Positions 17,498-26,102 of a DNA stretch of 64,000 bases are shown here, piece by piece (within the stretch, counting starts at the first letter, position 1; every line of letters starts with the position of its first letter). The position numbers and the translations under genes were made by a program. Source of the DNA: Zeimonas sp964538505 (GTDB taxonomy: Bacteria > Pseudomonadota > Gammaproteobacteria > Burkholderiales > Burkholderiaceae_E); NCBI GenBank assembly GCA_964538505.1, contig CAZIDY010000011.1, positions 16,744 through 80,743 on the forward strand, read 5' to 3'. Below the pieces are notes generated by a model that worked only from the letters and a program-made list of their open reading frames with translations, searched no databases and was not told the origin of the DNA.

Positions 17498-18117
17498 ACC
17501 TCCTCCGTTCGGCGGGATTCGGGGTTCGACCAGTGATAGCGATGCTGCGGCGTCGACCCCGGGCCGGAGGCCCCGAGCGCAAGCGACCATTCGCGCGCGA
17601 TGATCGGCTCGAAGCCCGGCTCGACTGCGACAGCGGTTACGGTACCAGCGGCAGGCGCAATGGCAGGGCGCCTGCCGAAATCCTGCGCGCCGCGCACGAG
17701 GGTCGCGTGCAGCTTCAACGGCCGGTCGTCGAAGTCGATGCGGGCGGCGCGAAGCCGTTCGCGGATCTCGCCGGCGAGCCGATGCGCGAAGCTGCGCGCG
17801 GTGTCGATGCGCTGTTGGCCCTGCGGTCCGACCCAGAGCACGCCGTGACCGAAGCTGCCGAGCCGTGACAACGCGAGCGGCATCGAAGCCGGATCGCCGC
17901 CTGCAACGAAATGCGACGGTAGCCCCTGCAGGATCGACTCGAACTTCGGCTGCTCGTCGAGCGCGCGCATGCCGACGAAGGCGAGCGTCAGGTGGATGTC
18001 GGCGGCCACGAAGGCGCGGCCGCCCCAGCGGGCCGCCGCCTGTGCAGCGAGTGTCGCGAGCCGGTCGGCCGTGAGGGCGTCCGGGCGCAGCGCATAGAAG
18101 AAGCGCGCCTTCGCCAC
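17494..18117 (-). CDS. thpR: RNA 2',3'-cyclic phosphodiesterase (2'-5' RNA ligase family)
   Basis: A 207-residue 2H-phosphoesterase with both catalytic motifs, HLTLAFVG (H42) and HATLVRG (H137). Family members open 2',3'-cyclic phosphate RNA ends and can ligate tRNA halves in vitro. I prefer the GTG at 18117, seven bases after the manC stop; an ATG at 18174 lies inside manC and its purine run directly abuts the codon. The 3' end overlaps phoB by four bases. Such coupling to phoB is not something the family's known function explains. Confidence 0.85.
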   Translation of the reverse strand: MAKARFFYALRPDALTADRLATLAAQAAARWGGRAFVAADIHLTLAFVGMRALDEQPKFESILQGLPSHFVAGGDPASMPLALSRLGSFGHGVLWVGPQGQQRIDTARSFAHRLAGEIRERLRAARIDFDDRPLKLHATLVRGAQDFGRRPAIAPAAGTVTAVAVEPGFEPIIAREWSLALGASGPGSTPQHRYHWSNPESRRTEEV

Positions 18118-18124
18118 GCGAGCT

Positions 18125-19558
18125 TCACGCCGTGGTCGAGCGCCCGTACGCGTCGTCGAAGCGGACGATGTCATCCTCCCCGAGGTAGTCGCCGCACTGC
18201 ACCTCGATCATCACGAGCGGTACGACGCCGGGATTCTCGAGGCGATGCCGGGTGCCGATCGGGATGTACGTCGATTCGTTGGCGGCGACCAGCTGCGTGC
18301 GTTCGTCGCATTGCACCTTTGCCGTGCCCGAGACGACGATCCAGTGCTCGCTGCGATGATGGTGCATCTGCAGCGACAGGCGCTCCTTCGGCTTGACCTC
18401 GATGCGCTTGATCTTGAAGCGCGGCCCTTCCTGCAGCACCGTGTAGGTGCCCCACGGGCGCGACACCGTTCGATGCAGTCGTGCCGACTCGTGCCCGCTC
18501 GACTTCAGGTGCTCGACGATCGCGCGCACCTGCTGGCTCGAATCCTTGCCGGCGACCAGCAGCGCGTCGGGCGTGTCGACGATCAGCAGGTTCTCGACGC
18601 CCACCGCGGCGACCAGCCGGTCTTCGCTCTGCACGTGCGTGTTCTTCGCGCCGTGCAGCAGCGCTTCGCCGACGGTCGTGTTGCCGTCGGCATCGGGCTG
18701 CAACTGCTCGGACACCGCCTTCCACGAGCCGATGTCGCTCCAGTGGAAAGTTGCCGGCAGTACGATGACGCCGTCGGCCCTCTCCATCACTGCGTAGTCG
18801 ATCGAGATCTCGGGGCAGGCGACGAAGGGCGGCTCGGCGATCGGCAGCTTCTCGTCGGTGGCTTCGGGGCGGCTCGCCTCCCAGGCAACGCGGGCGGCAG
18901 CAAACAGCTCGGGTGCGTGCACCTGCATCGCGTCGAGGATCGTCTGCGCACGGAAGCAGAACATGCCGCTGTTCCAGACGAAGCCGCCGTCGGCGAGGAA
19001 CTGCACCGCGCGCGCCGCGTCGGGCTTCTCGACGAAGCGGCGCACCGCGCGCGCCTCGCCCGGCAGCTCGTCGCCCATCTCGATGTAGCCGAAACCGGTT
19101 TCGGGGGCGCTCGGCCGGATGCCGAACAGCACGATCGATCCGGCCGCGGCAAGCTCGGCCGCCTGCGCTGCCACCTTGCGGAAGGCATCGGCGTCGGGGA
19201 TCAGGTGATCGGCGGGCAGGACGAGCATCACCGCGTCGGCGTCGAGCGATTGCGCCCACAACGCGGCGAGCGCGACCGCCGGTGCGGTATTGCGTCCGAC
19301 CGGCTCCAGCAGCTGCGTGACGCGCACGCCGCGCGCCGCCTTCACGCCGTCGATCTCCTCGCGTGTCTTGAAGAAGTACTCGCGGTTGGTGACGATTGCC
19401 GCGCGCGCCCCGTCGGCGAGCGGCAGCGCGCGCTCGAGCGTGCGTTGCAGCAGGCTCGAGGCGCCGCCGAGCTTCATGAACGGCTTCGGGAAGGCCTCGC
19501 GCGAGACGGGCCACAGCCGGGTTCCGGCTCCGCCGGAGAGAACGACGGGGATCAGCAT
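18125..19558 (-). CDS. manC: Mannose-1-phosphate guanylyltransferase / mannose-6-phosphate isomerase
   Basis: A 477-residue bifunctional enzyme making GDP-mannose for surface polysaccharide. The N-terminal nucleotidyltransferase has GGAGTRLWPVSRE (9-21) and FVEKPD; the C-terminal cupin isomerase domain has HRSEHWIVVSGTAKV and the terminal glycine-rich DDIVRFDDAYGR. Length is typical of AlgA/ManC. A TACAAT hexamer seven bases before the ATG suggests a leaderless transcript. It heads the manC-thpR-phoB-phoR run and is divergent from galE, 95 bases apart. Confidence 0.93.
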   Translation of the reverse strand: MLIPVVLSGGAGTRLWPVSREAFPKPFMKLGGASSLLQRTLERALPLADGARAAIVTNREYFFKTREEIDGVKAARGVRVTQLLEPVGRNTAPAVALAALWAQSLDADAVMLVLPADHLIPDADAFRKVAAQAAELAAAGSIVLFGIRPSAPETGFGYIEMGDELPGEARAVRRFVEKPDAARAVQFLADGGFVWNSGMFCFRAQTILDAMQVHAPELFAAARVAWEASRPEATDEKLPIAEPPFVACPEISIDYAVMERADGVIVLPATFHWSDIGSWKAVSEQLQPDADGNTTVGEALLHGAKNTHVQSEDRLVAAVGVENLLIVDTPDALLVAGKDSSQQVRAIVEHLKSSGHESARLHRTVSRPWGTYTVLQEGPRFKIKRIEVKPKERLSLQMHHHRSEHWIVVSGTAKVQCDERTQLVAANESTYIPIGTRHRLENPGVVPLVMIEVQCGDYLGEDDIVRFDDAYGRSTTA

Positions 19559-19565
19559 GCCGGCG

Positions 19566-19571
19566 ATTGTA
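19566..19571 (-). promoter_or_regulatory. Possible -10 element of manC (leaderless)
   Basis: TACAAT on the minus strand, separated from the manC ATG by only CGCCGGC. Transcription would begin at the start codon. The spacer closely resembles that of mutL. Confidence 0.45.
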
Positions 19572-19653
19572 CGGCCGCGACGTGTTGCAGCGCCGTGCGA
19601 CACTTGGCGTTCGAGGCCGGTTTCCGCACGGCGCTACATCGGGAGCATCGGAC

Positions 19654-20682
19654 TTGAGTCAGTCGACGGGGGCAGTGCTGGTGACGGGCGGAGCCGGGTA
19701 CATCGGCTCGCATACGGTGCTCGAGCTGCAGCAGGCGGGCTGGGAGGTCGTCGTCGTCGACAACCTGTCGAACTCGAGCGCCGAGTCGCTGCGGCGCGTG
19801 GCGGCGATCACCGGCCGCGAGGTGCCGTTGGTGGTTGCCGACATCCGCGACGACGATGCGCTGCACACGGTGCTCCATTCCCGGCGCTTCGACGCGGTGA
19901 TCCATTTCGCCGGGCTGAAGGCGGTCGGCGAGTCGGTGGCCGACCCGGTTTCGTATTACGACAACAATGTCGGCGGCTCGGTGGCACTGCTGCGCACGAT
20001 GGCGGCGCACGAAGTGCGTCGCATCGTCTTCAGCTCGTCGGCCACCGTCTATGGCGATCCGCGGTCGGTGCCGATCCGCGAGGACGCGCCGCTCGCACCG
20101 ACCAACCCGTACGGGCACAGCAAGGCGATGATCGAGCAGATCCTGCTCGACCTGGTCGCGTCCGATTCCCGGTGGGCGGTCGGCATCCTGCGCTACTTCA
20201 ACCCGGTGGGCGCGCACGAGAGCGGGCGCATCGGCGAGGACCCGCGCGGCGTTCCGAACAACCTGATGCCCTACGTGAGCCAGGTCGCCGTCGGGCGGCT
20301 GTCGCAGCTCCAGGTCTTCGGCGACGACTGGCCGACACCGGACGGCACCGGCGTGCGTGACTACATCCACGTCGTCGATCTCGCGCGCGGGCATCTGGCG
20401 GCGCTTCGGCACGCCTGCGCGGGTGCGGGGGCCTTCACGGTGAATCTCGGCACCGGCGTCGGCTGCTCGGTGCTCGGGCTCGTGCGGGCCTTCGAGCACG
20501 CGAGCGGGCAGCCGGTTCCGTACCGGATCGTCGAACGCAGGCCGGGGGACGTTGCGCAGTGCTATGCCGACCCCGCGCTCGCTGAGCGGATGCTCGGTTG
20601 GCGCGCGGAGTACGGCATCGAAAGAATGTGCGCGGATGCCTGGCGGTGGCAGCAGGCGAATCCGCGCGGGTATGAGGCATGA
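19654..20682 (+). CDS. galE: UDP-glucose 4-epimerase
   Basis: A 342-residue short-chain dehydrogenase-fold epimerase interconverting UDP-glucose and UDP-galactose. NAD-binding GGAGYIGSH is at the N-terminus, the catalytic Ser/Thr in SSSATVYG and the YxxxK pair in PYGHSK. I chose the TTG at 19654, which has GGGAG eight bases upstream and gives a length matching E. coli GalE (338); the frame is open further upstream without a better start. The last base of its stop codon is the first base of repeat copy 2. Beside manC it probably feeds surface glycan synthesis. Confidence 0.92.
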   Translation: MSQSTGAVLVTGGAGYIGSHTVLELQQAGWEVVVVDNLSNSSAESLRRVAAITGREVPLVVADIRDDDALHTVLHSRRFDAVIHFAGLKAVGESVADPVSYYDNNVGGSVALLRTMAAHEVRRIVFSSSATVYGDPRSVPIREDAPLAPTNPYGHSKAMIEQILLDLVASDSRWAVGILRYFNPVGAHESGRIGEDPRGVPNNLMPYVSQVAVGRLSQLQVFGDDWPTPDGTGVRDYIHVVDLARGHLAALRHACAGAGAFTVNLGTGVGCSVLGLVRAFEHASGQPVPYRIVERRPGDVAQCYADPALAERMLGWRAEYGIERMCADAWRWQQANPRGYEA

Positions 20683-20738
20683 AAACCGGGGTCAGACCAC
20701 GGTTTCGCCTCGCGAAACCGTGGTCTGACCCCGGTTTT
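20682..20738. repeat. Palindromic repeat copy 2 (paired form, bidirectional terminator-like)
   Basis: A perfect 27-bp inverted repeat with a CTC loop, built from two copies of the same core as copy 1 but with AAAACC/GGTTTT ends. It fills the whole gap between galE and panC: its first base is the last base of the galE stop and its last base is part of the panC stop. Confidence 0.9.
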
Positions 20739-21619
20739 CAGAACGTGACGTTGTCGATCAGGCGTGTGGTGCCCAGTCGTGCGGCGCCGAGGGCCACGAG
20801 CGCGTCGGGTCGCAGGAGATCGTTCGCGCCGGGTACGCCGAGGTCTTCGCGGCGGCGCACGACGAGGTAGTCGGGGGCCCAACCGCGTGCGCGCAGGCCG
20901 TCTAGCGCCTGGTGTTCGGCGGCTTCCAGCATGCGCGTCACCGTTTCGTCGTCGAGCAGGCCCGAGGCGGGCGCGCCCGCGAACTCCCGTACGCGCCCGG
21001 CGAGCCCGAGCAGCGCGCGGTGCAGCGCCGGCGCCTCGGCGCGTTCGCGCGCGTCGAGGTAGCCGTTGCGCGAAGACAGCGCGAGCCCGTCGCTTTCGCG
21101 TGCCGTCTCGCCGGCGAGCACCTGGATCGGCAGGGCGAACTGCTCGACCATCTGCCGCACGACGAGCAACTGCTGGTAGTCCTTGCTGCCGAACACGGCA
21201 ACGGCCGGCTGCACGCAGCCGAAGAGCTTCAGCACGACGGTGCACACGCCTTCGAAGAAGCCGGGCCGGAACGCGCCCTCGAGTACGTCGCCGAGGCCCG
21301 GAGGCGTCGACACGCGGAAGGTCTGTGGCTGCGGATAGAGTTCGCCTTCGTCGGGTGCGAAGACGAGATCACAGCCTTCGGCACGCAGCGCGTCGCAGTC
21401 GCGCTCGAAGGTACGCGGGTAGCGGCCGAAATCTTCGCCAGGCGCGAACTGCAGCCGGTTGACGAAGATGCTCGCGACCACCGGCTCGCCGTTCGCCTTC
21501 GCGATGCGAACGAGCGACAGATGCCCTTCGTGCAGGTTGCCCATCGTCGGGACGAACGCGGTGCGCCGGCTGCCCGCGAGCGCATCGCGAAGATCGGCGA
21601 TCCGTTCGACGACGCGCAT
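20738..21619 (-). CDS. panC: Pantothenate synthetase
   Basis: A 293-residue ATP-dependent ligase joining pantoate and beta-alanine. Motifs: PTMGNLHEGHLSLV at the N-terminus (HIGH-like ATP site), FGSKDYQQL and LSSRNGYL (KMSKS-equivalent). It starts two bases after the deoxynucleoside kinase stop and ends the folK-DUF486-kinase-panC run. The usual companion panB is not in the window. Length is a little above E. coli PanC (283). Confidence 0.96.
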   Translation of the reverse strand: MRVVERIADLRDALAGSRRTAFVPTMGNLHEGHLSLVRIAKANGEPVVASIFVNRLQFAPGEDFGRYPRTFERDCDALRAEGCDLVFAPDEGELYPQPQTFRVSTPPGLGDVLEGAFRPGFFEGVCTVVLKLFGCVQPAVAVFGSKDYQQLLVVRQMVEQFALPIQVLAGETARESDGLALSSRNGYLDARERAEAPALHRALLGLAGRVREFAGAPASGLLDDETVTRMLEAAEHQALDGLRARGWAPDYLVVRRREDLGVPGANDLLRPDALVALGAARLGTTRLIDNVTF

Positions 21620-21621
21620 GT

Positions 21622-22284
21622 CTATTCGCCGACGTTGAAGAAGCTGCGTCGCCCGCGCATCTCGGCGAGCTGGCGCACGAGCACGTCGAAGTCGTCGTCG
21701 CGTTCGATCGGGTTCAGGTGCTCGGTGTTCACGATCAGCAGCGGTGCAGCGTCATAGTGATGGAAATAGCGACTGTACCCTTCGGCCAGCTCGCGCAGGT
21801 AGGTCTCGGAGATCGCCGCTTCCATCTCGACGCCGCGCCTGCGCACGCGCTCGACGAGCGTGTCGGGCTGCGCCTGCAGGTAGATGACGAGATCGGGCGT
21901 CGGCGCCTGCGGGCGCAGGCTCTCGAAGATCTGGCGGTACAGCGCGAGCTCGTCGTCGGCCAGCGTGAGCCGTGCAAACAGCGGGTCCTTGTCGAGCAGG
22001 AAGTCGCCGACCGCCGATTGCGAGAACAGCTCCTGTTGTGCGAGGTCGCGCAGCTGGTTCACGCGCTGGAACAGGAAGAACAGCTGCGTCGGCAGCGCGT
22101 AGCGCCGCGCGTCGCGATAGAAGCGCTCGAGGAACGGGTTCGCCGCCGGATCCTCGAGCACGAGCTTCGCGCCGAAGCGCTCGGCGAGCCGGCGTGCGAG
22201 CGAGGTCTTGCCGGCGCCGATCGGGCCTTCGACGACGATGTGGCGGTACTTGTCGAACGGGGAGGGCGAAACGGCGGCGCTCAT
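21622..22284 (-). CDS. Deoxynucleoside kinase (deoxyadenosine/deoxyguanosine kinase type)
   Basis: A 220-residue kinase of the dNK family that phosphorylates deoxynucleosides for salvage. P-loop EGPIGAGKTSLA at residues 19-30, followed by the E-D-P substrate segment (LVLEDPAANPFLERFY), the DR-like segment near LLDKDPLFARL, and the lid RVRRRGVEME. The ATG at 22284 overlaps the stop of the DUF486 gene (ATGA). Its position between folK and pan genes is familiar from Burkholderiales, but there panB normally follows. Confidence 0.88.
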   Translation of the reverse strand: MSAAVSPSPFDKYRHIVVEGPIGAGKTSLARRLAERFGAKLVLEDPAANPFLERFYRDARRYALPTQLFFLFQRVNQLRDLAQQELFSQSAVGDFLLDKDPLFARLTLADDELALYRQIFESLRPQAPTPDLVIYLQAQPDTLVERVRRRGVEMEAAISETYLRELAEGYSRYFHHYDAAPLLIVNTEHLNPIERDDDFDVLVRQLAEMRGRRSFFNVGE

Positions 22285-22628
22285 GAACGGAAAATGAAAT
22301 ACACGGCGCCGAGCAGGCACAGCGCGGCCCACAGGTAGTCGAGCTTCAACGGCTGCTGCATGTACAGCACCGCGAACGGAACGAAGACGGTTAGCGTGAT
22401 CACTTCCTGCACGATCTTCAGCTGCGGCAGCGTGAAGTGACCGTAGCCGATCCGGTTGGCCGGTACCTGCAGCAGGTACTCGAAGAACGCGATGCCCCAG
22501 CTCAGGATCGCCGCGATCCACCACGGGCGCGTCGCGAGATCCTTCAGGTGCGCGTACCACGCGAAGGTCATGAAGACGTTCGACGCGGTGAGCAGAACGA
22601 TCGTCTGCAGCGGAATCGGCGGCGTCAT
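22281..22628 (-). CDS. DMT-family membrane protein (DUF486)
   Basis: A 115-residue inner-membrane protein with four predicted helices, matching the small DUF486/DMT family (MTFAWYAHLK, GIAFFEYLLQVPANRIGY, TLPQLKIVQEVITL). The function of the family is unknown; the fold is that of a half EmrE/DMT transporter. Its start overlaps the folK stop by four bases and its stop overlaps the kinase start by four bases, so it sits as a tightly coupled middle gene of the operon. Confidence 0.88.
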   Translation of the reverse strand: MTPPIPLQTIVLLTASNVFMTFAWYAHLKDLATRPWWIAAILSWGIAFFEYLLQVPANRIGYGHFTLPQLKIVQEVITLTVFVPFAVLYMQQPLKLDYLWAALCLLGAVYFIFRS

Positions 22629-23146
22629 CGACCCGAGCTCCGTGGAGCGAAAGCCAGCGCCGCCTCGCGTTCCACGCGCTGTCCGCGCGAGTCGCACAGC
22701 AGCCGGTAGACGCTTCCCCGTCCGGGTATCGTCAGCGACGGATCGAGTTCGGCCAGCGGGGCGAGCGCGAACGCGCGTTGGTGCAGCCGCGGATGCGGCA
22801 GTCGCAGCGTCGGCGTGTCGACGACGATCGACGTGCCGTCGTCGTGCTCGCCGAGCAGGAAGTCGAGGTCGATCGCACGCGGCGCGTTGGGGTACGGCCG
22901 CGTGCGGCCGAGCGCAGCTTCCACGTCGAGAAGCGCATCCAGCAGCGCCTGCGGCGTGCGCGTGGTGACGACCTCGGCTGCGGCGTTCCGGTAGTCGGGC
23001 CCGTCGGCGTCCACGGGCGCGCTGCGATACTGCGACGAGCAGCGCACGATCCGGATGTCGCCGAAGGCTTCGAGACGATGCAGCGCCTGCACGAAGCTCG
23101 CCGCCGGATCGCCGAGATTGGCGCCGAGTCCGATCCAGGCGCGCAT
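22625..23146 (-). CDS. folK: 2-amino-4-hydroxy-6-hydroxymethyldihydropteridine pyrophosphokinase
   Basis: A 173-residue HPPK transferring pyrophosphate from ATP to the pterin in folate synthesis. It has GLGANLGDP near the N-terminus, the SSQYRSAPVD segment, and the signature RPYPNAPRAIDLDFLL with the Mg-binding Asp pair. The start overlaps the pcnB stop by one base (TGATG); the stop overlaps the DUF486 start. Length is typical. Confidence 0.95.
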   Translation of the reverse strand: MRAWIGLGANLGDPAASFVQALHRLEAFGDIRIVRCSSQYRSAPVDADGPDYRNAAAEVVTTRTPQALLDALLDVEAALGRTRPYPNAPRAIDLDFLLGEHDDGTSIVVDTPTLRLPHPRLHQRAFALAPLAELDPSLTIPGRGSVYRLLCDSRGQRVEREAALAFAPRSSGR

Positions 23147-24528
23147 CAGGCGATCGAAGCCGCGCTGTCGTCTGCTGATGCGCCGTCCGACGATGCGTCG
23201 TCAGGCGACACCGCGCGCCGCCGGCTGCGCCGCTTGCGCTTCTTCGCCGTGCCGGCCTCGGGCGCCGCGCGCTCGAGCATCGCCTGCCGTTCGGGCGCAT
23301 CGGCTTCGGAGAAATCGAGCCACCACTGGCCGAGCTCGAGCGGCATCTCGCCCGACTCGCAGCGCAGCATCAGGAAATCCCAACCGGCGCGAAAGCGCGG
23401 GTGCCGGACGAGCGCATGCGGCGAACGGCCGGTGCGGCGTTCGAAGCGCGGCTGCATCATCCAGATCTCGCGCATGTCGCCGATGAATCGACGCTGGATC
23501 GCGAGCCGTCCGGCCTGCTCGTCGAGCACCGATTCGATCGCCGCAGCGAGCGCGGGAATCGAGTGCTCGCCGCGCTCGGTCGCCGCCTGCCAGCGAACGC
23601 GTACCGGCTGCCACAGCAGCGCCGCGAAGAGGAAACCCGGCGAGACGCTCTTGTCGGCGAGCACGCGCGCGTCGGTGGCGGCGAGCGCCGCCTGCACGAA
23701 ACGTTCGTCGTCGGGCTGCTCGAGGATCACGTCGAGCATCGGCAACAGGCCGTGATGCAGTCCCTGGCGACGCAGCTCCTGCACGCAGGCCATCGCGTTG
23801 CCCGACAGCAGCAGCTTGAGCATCTCGTCGAAGAGCCGCGCTGCCGGGACGTTGTGCAGCAGCTCCTTCAGCTCACGGATCGGTTGCTGCGTCTTCGGCT
23901 CGACGGTGAAGCCGAGCTTGGCGGCGAAGCGCGCGACGCGAAGCATGCGCACCGGGTCTTCGCGGTAGCGTGAAGCAGGGTCGCCGATCATGCGCAGCGT
24001 GCGCTGCTTCATGTCCTTCACGCCGTCGTGATAGTCGAGCAGCGTGTCCGACACCGGGTCGTAGTACAGCGCGTTGATCGTGAAGTCGCGTCGCGCCGCG
24101 TCCTCGGCCTGCGTACCCCAGACGTTGTCTCGCAGCACGCGGCCGTGCTCGTCGGTTTCGGCCGCCGGTTGCAGCGAGCGGAAGGTCGACACCTCGATCG
24201 TCTCGCGCCCGTGCAGCACGTGCACGATCTGGAAACGGCGCCCGATGATCCGCGAGCGCCGGAACAGCTTGCGCACCTGCTCGGGCGTAGCGTCGGTGGC
24301 GACGTCGAAATCCTTCGGCTTCAGGCCGAGCAGCAGGTCGCGCACGCCGCCGCCGACGATCCACGCCTGGAAGCCTGCCTGCTGGAGCGTCTCGCAGGTA
24401 CGGATCGCCGCCTGCGAGACGTTCGCCAGCGGCATTCCCTGCTCGCTGCCGCGATAGCGTTTCGGGCGCTTGCGCAGCGCCGAGCGCGTCGTCTTCGCGA
24501 GCACGCGGTCGATCAGGTTGCGGATCAT
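23146..24528 (-). CDS. pcnB: Poly(A) polymerase I
   Basis: A 460-residue class II nucleotidyltransferase adding poly(A) tails that promote RNA decay. The catalytic head is GGGVRDLLLGLKPKDFDVAT with Asp at 73 and 75, followed by RRRF-type RRSRIIGRRFQIVHV, RRDFTINAL and the RNA-binding helical domain. A very basic C-terminal tail (KKRKRRSRRR) precedes an acidic Ser/Asp end. The tail and the context beside folK favour PcnB over the CCA-adding enzyme. It starts at 24528, overlapping the stop of the HAD gene. Confidence 0.93.
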   Translation of the reverse strand: MIRNLIDRVLAKTTRSALRKRPKRYRGSEQGMPLANVSQAAIRTCETLQQAGFQAWIVGGGVRDLLLGLKPKDFDVATDATPEQVRKLFRRSRIIGRRFQIVHVLHGRETIEVSTFRSLQPAAETDEHGRVLRDNVWGTQAEDAARRDFTINALYYDPVSDTLLDYHDGVKDMKQRTLRMIGDPASRYREDPVRMLRVARFAAKLGFTVEPKTQQPIRELKELLHNVPAARLFDEMLKLLLSGNAMACVQELRRQGLHHGLLPMLDVILEQPDDERFVQAALAATDARVLADKSVSPGFLFAALLWQPVRVRWQAATERGEHSIPALAAAIESVLDEQAGRLAIQRRFIGDMREIWMMQPRFERRTGRSPHALVRHPRFRAGWDFLMLRCESGEMPLELGQWWLDFSEADAPERQAMLERAAPEAGTAKKRKRRSRRRAVSPDDASSDGASADDSAASIA

Positions 24529-25232
24529 TCGAAGAGTTGCACGGTGCGCCAGCCGCGCTCGCGCGCAAGCGCCGCGAGTCGGGCATCGGGGTTGGTGGCG
24601 ACCGGGTCGGTGACGTGCTCGAGCAGCGGGATGTCGTTGGCCGAGTCGCTGTAGAAATGCGAGTGCGCGAAGCCGTCCCACGAGTGGCCGAGCGAAGCCA
24701 GCCATTCTTCGGTGCGCTGCACTTTACCCTCGCGAAACGACGGCGTGCCCAGAGGCCTGCCCGTGTAGCGGCCGTCGGCCGACTCGATGCGTGTGGCCAC
24801 CAGGTGCTCGATGCCGAACTCGTCGGCGATCGGCCGCGTGACGAACTCGTTGGTCGCGGTGACGATCGCGCACAGGTCGCCGCGCCCGCGATGGCCGTCG
24901 ACGAGCGCGCGTGCCGAGTCGACGATGCGCGGCCGGATCACCTCGTCGAGGAAACGCTCGCGCCAGGCGTCGAGCGTCTCGATCGGGTGCGCGGCGAGCG
25001 GCGCGAGCTGGAACGCGAGGAACTCGCCGATGTCGAGCGTGCCGGCGTGGTACTGGTCGAAGAAGACGTCGTTGCGCCGGTCGTATTCGGCGCCGTCGAC
25101 GACGCCGAGCCGGATCAGGAAGCGCGCCCATTCGTAGTCGCTGTCGATCGGCAGCAGCGTGTAGTCGAGGTCGAAGAGCGCGAGATCGAAAGGGGCGGGG
25201 GCAGCGGTAGTGCGGGTTTTCACGGCCATCAT
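24525..25232 (-). CDS. HAD-IB family phosphatase (SerB-like)
   Basis: A 235-residue HAD hydrolase of the phosphoserine-phosphatase-like subclass IB. Motif I is LFDLDYTLL (nucleophile D21, D23), motif II IVTATNEF, motif III Lys in SFREGKVQR, motif IV FYSDSANDIPLLE. The cap is helical. Its ATG overlaps the hda stop as TAATG. Substrate is unknown; family members dephosphorylate phosphoserine or small sugar phosphates. The hda-HAD-pcnB-folK order is one I associate with Burkholderiales genomes. Confidence 0.88.
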   Translation of the reverse strand: MMAVKTRTTAAPAPFDLALFDLDYTLLPIDSDYEWARFLIRLGVVDGAEYDRRNDVFFDQYHAGTLDIGEFLAFQLAPLAAHPIETLDAWRERFLDEVIRPRIVDSARALVDGHRGRGDLCAIVTATNEFVTRPIADEFGIEHLVATRIESADGRYTGRPLGTPSFREGKVQRTEEWLASLGHSWDGFAHSHFYSDSANDIPLLEHVTDPVATNPDARLAALARERGWRTVQLFE

Positions 25233-25942
25233 TATGAGGGCAGCCCGGACTGGCCGCCGTCGGGGGGGCTCGGCCGGGCGAGCAGCTCGCGCAGCAACGG
25301 GAGCGTGATCGGACGCCGGAGCTGGTAGGCCAGGCGATCGAGCGCGTCGAAGGTGCGCAGCAGCGCGCGGATGTCGCGCGAGGTGTGCGCGATCAGCCAC
25401 GGGATCACGTCGGGCGCGACGGTGACGCCGCGTTCCTGCGCCACGCGCTCGAGCGCGGCCGATTTCTCGTCGTCGTCGAGCAGGTGCAGCCGGTAGACGA
25501 GCCCCGAGCCGAGTCGCGTGCGCAGGTCGTCGCGCAGCTCGAGCGCGAGCGGCGGCGCGGCGCCGGTAGCGAGCACCGTGCTCGCCGGCTGCGAGCGGCT
25601 GCGGTTCACCAGATGGAAAAGCAGCGACTGGCGCTCGGCGTCGAGGCGCTCGACATCGAGCACGGCGACGATGCGCGCGCGCTCGGCGGCGTCGGCGAGC
25701 AGCGCCTCGAAGTCCGCGGCCGGCGCGTCGGCGCCCAGCGTGTGCCGTGCACCGGCGGCGGCGAGCGCCAGGTGTCTCCTGCCGCAGCCGGGCTCTCCCC
25801 ACAGGTAGACGAGCGGCACGCGCGCCGACGGCGTGTCGCGCAGGGCGAACAGGCAGGCGAGCGCCTCGCCGTTGCGGCCGGCGACGTAGTTCTCGAGCGT
25901 CGGGTCCTCGACGCGATGCAGGTCGAGCGCGATCTGGTGCAT
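25232..25942 (-). CDS. hda: DnaA regulatory inactivator Hda
   Basis: A 236-residue DnaA-like AAA+ protein that, bound to the DNA clamp, stimulates hydrolysis of ATP by DnaA. The N-terminal QIALDL resembles the clamp-binding hexapeptide. The Walker A-like loop GEPGCGRRHLA lacks the usual Lys-Thr, as in E. coli Hda (GAGRSHL). Sensor-like RDIRALLRTFDALDRLAY near the C-terminus agrees with the family. Divergent from purM, with 160 bases between starts. Confidence 0.9.
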   Translation of the reverse strand: MHQIALDLHRVEDPTLENYVAGRNGEALACLFALRDTPSARVPLVYLWGEPGCGRRHLALAAAGARHTLGADAPAADFEALLADAAERARIVAVLDVERLDAERQSLLFHLVNRSRSQPASTVLATGAAPPLALELRDDLRTRLGSGLVYRLHLLDDDEKSAALERVAQERGVTVAPDVIPWLIAHTSRDIRALLRTFDALDRLAYQLRRPITLPLLRELLARPSPPDGGQSGLPS

Positions 25943-25985
25943 CGGACGCGTGCGGATACGGAAGGGGAGCCCGCGGGCGAGCGGC

Positions 25986-25991
25986 TACAAT
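25986..25991 (+). promoter_or_regulatory. Possible -10 element of purM
   Basis: TACAAT in the hda-purM divergent region, leaving a leader of roughly 105 bases before the purM ATG. No strong -35 is visible. Confidence 0.35.
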
Positions 25992-26102
25992 CGCCTCGAA
26001 CCGATCGCGGGCCGCGCCGGAGCGCGTGCGGTTCGCCATTCTATCGGTCGCCGTTCGGGCCTGTTCGAGGGTCCGGCGCGCCGCGCACGAGCCGGGATTC
26101 TC

